Positions 61,602 through 64,000 of a stretch of 64,000 nucleotides of DNA are shown here, one piece after another (the stretch's first letter is position 1; each line of letters opens with the position of its first letter). The notes beneath the pieces are model-generated. The model saw only the letters and a program-made list of their open reading frames with translations, made no database searches and was not told where the DNA came from. This DNA comes from Ceratotherium simum simum. Its lineage: Eukaryota; Chordata; Mammalia; Perissodactyla; Rhinocerotidae. The stretch covers positions 1,966,763 to 2,030,762 of the forward strand of contig NW_004454178.1 in NCBI RefSeq assembly GCF_000283155.1, written 5' to 3'. The translations under genes and the position numbers were made by a program.

Positions 61602-62152
61602 ACAGACTATATCTATATCTACATCATCTATATCCATGTCTATATAATCTATATCTATATCTACATCATCTATATCTATATTTATATCTATATCTATATC
61701 TATATCTGTATCTATCTATATCTATATCTATATCTATATCTATATCTATATCATCTATATCTATTCTATATCTATATCTATATCTATCTATAACTATATC
61801 TGTATCTATCTATATCTATATCTATATCTATATCTATATCTATATCTATCTATAACTATNNNNNNNNNNNNNNNNNNNNNNNNNNNNNNNNNNNNNNNNN
61901 NNNNNNNNNNNNNNNNNNNNNNNNNNNNNNNNNNNNNNNNNNNNNNNNNNNNNNNNNNNTCTATATCTATATCTATATCTATCTATAACTATATCTGTAT
62001 CTATCTATATCTATATCTATATCTATATCTATATCTATATCTATCTATAACTATATCTGTATCTATCTATATCTATATCTATATCTATATCTATATCTAT
62101 ATCTATATCTATATCTATATCTATATCTATATCTATATCTATCTATATATCA
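61602..62152. repeat. (CTATAT)n array with 62-bp higher-order period
   Basis: Hexamer CTATAT units are interrupted by CTAT and variant units. The variant block TAACTATATCTGTAT recurs at 61791, 61853 (cut by the gap), 61986 and 62048; spacing within each sequenced side is exactly 62 bp. The left edge is more irregular, with CATCATCTATAT variants (about 61618-61680). The array is split by 100 N. Confidence 0.9.
61860..61959. other. Assembly gap, 100 N, inside the microsatellite
   Basis: Exactly 100 N, most likely a placeholder of unknown true length, lying inside a simple array where assemblers commonly fail. Confidence 0.95.
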
Positions 62153-62156
62153 GTTT

Positions 62157-63278
62157 CTCCTGGCTGAGTGGCTGCAGGGAGATAATGGAAACCCAGAATT
62201 AAGTTCAAGGCTCATTTTGTCGTCTCTGCCCGTGTGTGAACCCAGGCAGGGTCACCCTGACTCACCGGGGCAGGTCTTGTTTTATGTTCCAAGTAGCACC
62301 ACCAGCACCCTGTGATGTAAAACTTTCTTAGTCACAGAGGCCTGGTGATGTAGAATGATCATGGATTCTTTATGGCCTTGTCTTTGGCTGTCTCTTTTTA
62401 TCTGGTTGCAGGAAGCAGGGCATCTTGTTATGGATGCCCTCTCCGCCTGACTGAGGAAATCTATTCACCTGGCCCTGGTCCGTTGACCTTTTGTTTCCAT
62501 TGCCAGACTTAATAGGCTCTTTCAGCAAGGCCTGACGATCTTACAATCTATAAGCCATTAGCTAGAGCTATACCAAACCTATGAAAATCAATGCCAGCAT
62601 AGGTGGGATTTCAGTTTTATTGTCGAAGAGTCAATAATGAATATTATCCCTCAATGTGACAAGAGTGCAAAGGCTTCTAACTTCTTTGACCTTCTGACTG
62701 AATTATTTTGACATCTTTACTCTCTTCTCTTCCTGGCAACCCCCAAACAATAGCAAAGGCAACTAAACCATTTTTAAGACATAATGTTGTTGGCTTGTGT
62801 GGAATGATTCAGCTGAGTTTTCTTCCTGTTTGCTTTTTCATTTGAATTAGTTTTTTTTCACTCTTCCTGAGAGGGTTTGCCAACCTATCCTTCTCATATT
62901 CGAGAAGACAATACATATCTTCATTATTTCTATGATATCTATCTATCTTTTGGCCTGCACTAACTCTGTCTTCTTTAGTAGATGAAACGATTGTATCTTC
63001 CCGCTATAGAAGGAAGCCTGGACTATTCCTGGATACAGGAGCACTAACAAAAGTCATATTGTGTAAGGCTGTTGTAGCATGGTCTCTGTACTATTGCATT
63101 CCTGACAGAGTTCTTTACTATGCTACTCTAAAATCCAAAAAGAGAAAGCTTCCGGATAACTACCCAAGGAAGGGATCCCATTTTGGGTGGCAGCCAGCTT
63201 TTCAGCTCAGTCAAATCATTTTAGTTTTATTTTTGGCTTTGAAATGCATCAATTGCCCCAGATACAAGTGACATGTAT
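62157..63278. other. Unclassified non-coding sequence, slightly GC-richer
   Basis: About 62160-62600 is less AT-rich than its surroundings and may include an unrecognised repeat. No gene is supported; frames are at most 70 codons. Confidence 0.45.
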
Positions 63279-63298
63279 TTAAATTTAAATGTATTTCT

Positions 63299-63553
63299 TT
63301 CTTTCTTTCTTTCTTTCTTTTTGTGAGGAAGATCAGCCCTGAGCTAACATCTGCCAATCCTCCTCTTTTTGTTGAGGAAGACTGGCCCTGGGCTAACATC
63401 CATGCACATCTTCCTCCACTTTACCTGGGACCACCACCACAGCGTGGCTTGACAAGCAGTGCGTCGGTGCGCGCCTGGGATCTGAACTGGTGGACCCCGG
63501 CCTGCTGCAGTGGAGCGCACGCACTTAACCGCTTGCGCCACCAGGCTAGCCCC
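63299..63553 (-). mobile_element. ERE SINE with (CTTT)n tail, minus strand, 20-bp duplication
   Basis: The plus strand opens with a CTTT-repeat tail (about 63297-63320) and two GAGGAAGA...GGGCTAACATC-type modules. It ends with the head complement 'CTTGCGCCACCAGGCTAGCC'. CpGs are well kept (GTGCGTCGGTGCGCGCC). The duplication TTAAATTT(A/T)ATGTATTTCT lies at 63279-63298 and 63554-63573 with one mismatch. The 142-codon frame across it is SINE-derived. Confidence 0.94.
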
Positions 63554-63573
63554 TTAAATTTATATGTATTTCT

Positions 63574-64000
63574 AAAGAATAGAAATGAGTTTTGGTCTAC
63601 TCACTTGGATTTTCTATATATTCTCTCATTTCTGATACAGTGGAAACTAGTAATACTACTTTGCATTATTTTTAGAACTAGATCAAAGACAGTGGCACTC
63701 CCTAAAGTTGCACTTTCACCCTCATTTCCCAGCCCTCCTGCAGTTTGGTAGGACTGTGCATTTAGTTTTGATCAGCAGGCTGTTGGCAGAAGTGATATGT
63801 GTAGCATGCTGACCTTTCAGCTCTCTTCTCCTGTCCCTGCAAACAAGGAAACTTTGTGCGGGATGATGGAGACATCCCAAAATGAAAGGAGTCTGGTTTC
63901 CTGAGTCATTGCATGGAAGAGAGTTACCCTGGAAAGTTGCCTAGATCCGTAAAGATCTTTGTATGTGTGAGAAATAAACCTTTACAATATTGAGCCCTGA
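63574..64000 (+). other. Non-coding sequence with possible ancient repeat
   Basis: 'CCCAGCCCTCCTGCAGTTTG', 'GGCAGAAGTGATATGTGTAG' and a closing 'GAGAAATAAACCTTTACAAT' resemble a common old mammalian interspersed repeat whose family I cannot name. The AATAAA near the end fits a retroelement tail. The window ends inside or just after it. Confidence 0.35.

Noticed and set aside
61602..62152. CRISPR array or satellite centromere
   Set aside because: The periodic array is hexamer-based simple sequence in a mammalian genome, only about 550 bp long, with no spacer structure.
63323..63751. 142-codon open frame, plus strand
   Set aside because: Most of it is antisense ERE SINE, which commonly opens chance frames because of its GC-rich head.

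Overview
This window looks like 64 kb of perissodactyl (most likely Equus) nuclear DNA. The main evidence is eleven copies of the tRNA-Ser-derived ERE SINE, several with clean 11-20 bp target-site duplications. These sit beside general mammalian fossils: MIR, L2, MLT1-type LTRs, old L1 and a hAT MITE. Horse, ass, zebra, rhinoceros or tapir cannot be told apart from the sequence alone, and I cannot place it on a chromosome. The DNA is AT-rich and CpG-poor. I see no protein-coding gene, no exon with convincing splice context, no RNA gene and no CpG island. Every open frame I inspected is either inside a mobile element or too short and featureless to support a gene. It is a gene desert or the inside of a very long intron.

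Layout. 1-4.9 kb: unique sequence, a solo LTR (831-1478) holding an assembly gap, and a MIR. 4.96-12.25 kb: one old sense-strand L1 cut up by an LTR, a SINE, a 77-bp L1 scrap and a second L1 tail that itself carries a SINE. 12.25-17.6 kb: mostly unique, with one young ERE, a MIR and candidate conserved non-coding DNA. 17.6-21.5 kb: ERE, then an L1 with recognisable 5'UTR, ORF1 and ORF2 start, split by an LTR-like block. 21.5-28.1 kb: unique DNA, old L1 pieces, MIR, two antisense EREs, and two diverged direct copies of an LTR-like unit. 28.1-35.7 kb: unique DNA, a solo LTR, an MLT1 and two EREs. 35.7-38.7 kb: an antisense L1 piece abutting a sense L1 with two EREs. 38.7-43.4 kb: the longest low-repeat stretch. 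43.4-49 kb: an internally deleted L1, then L2 fragments in opposite orientations, one split by a solo LTR. 49-54.9 kb: unique DNA, an L1 split by a third LTR, and another LTR-like fossil. 54.9-64 kb: mainly unique DNA with L2, L1 and hAT fragments, a (CTATAT)n array with a 62-bp higher-order period and a second gap, and a final ERE.

No genes work together here. The readable history is layers of insertion: L2/MIR/hAT oldest, then L1 and MLT1, then a related set of solo LTRs, then ERE SINEs. I did not find a new biological system. The points most worth a second look are the repeat-free, TAAT-rich blocks that may be conserved regulatory elements, the related LTR set with readable promoter and poly(A) signals, the 62-bp higher-order microsatellite, and the nested insertions that give a relative time order.
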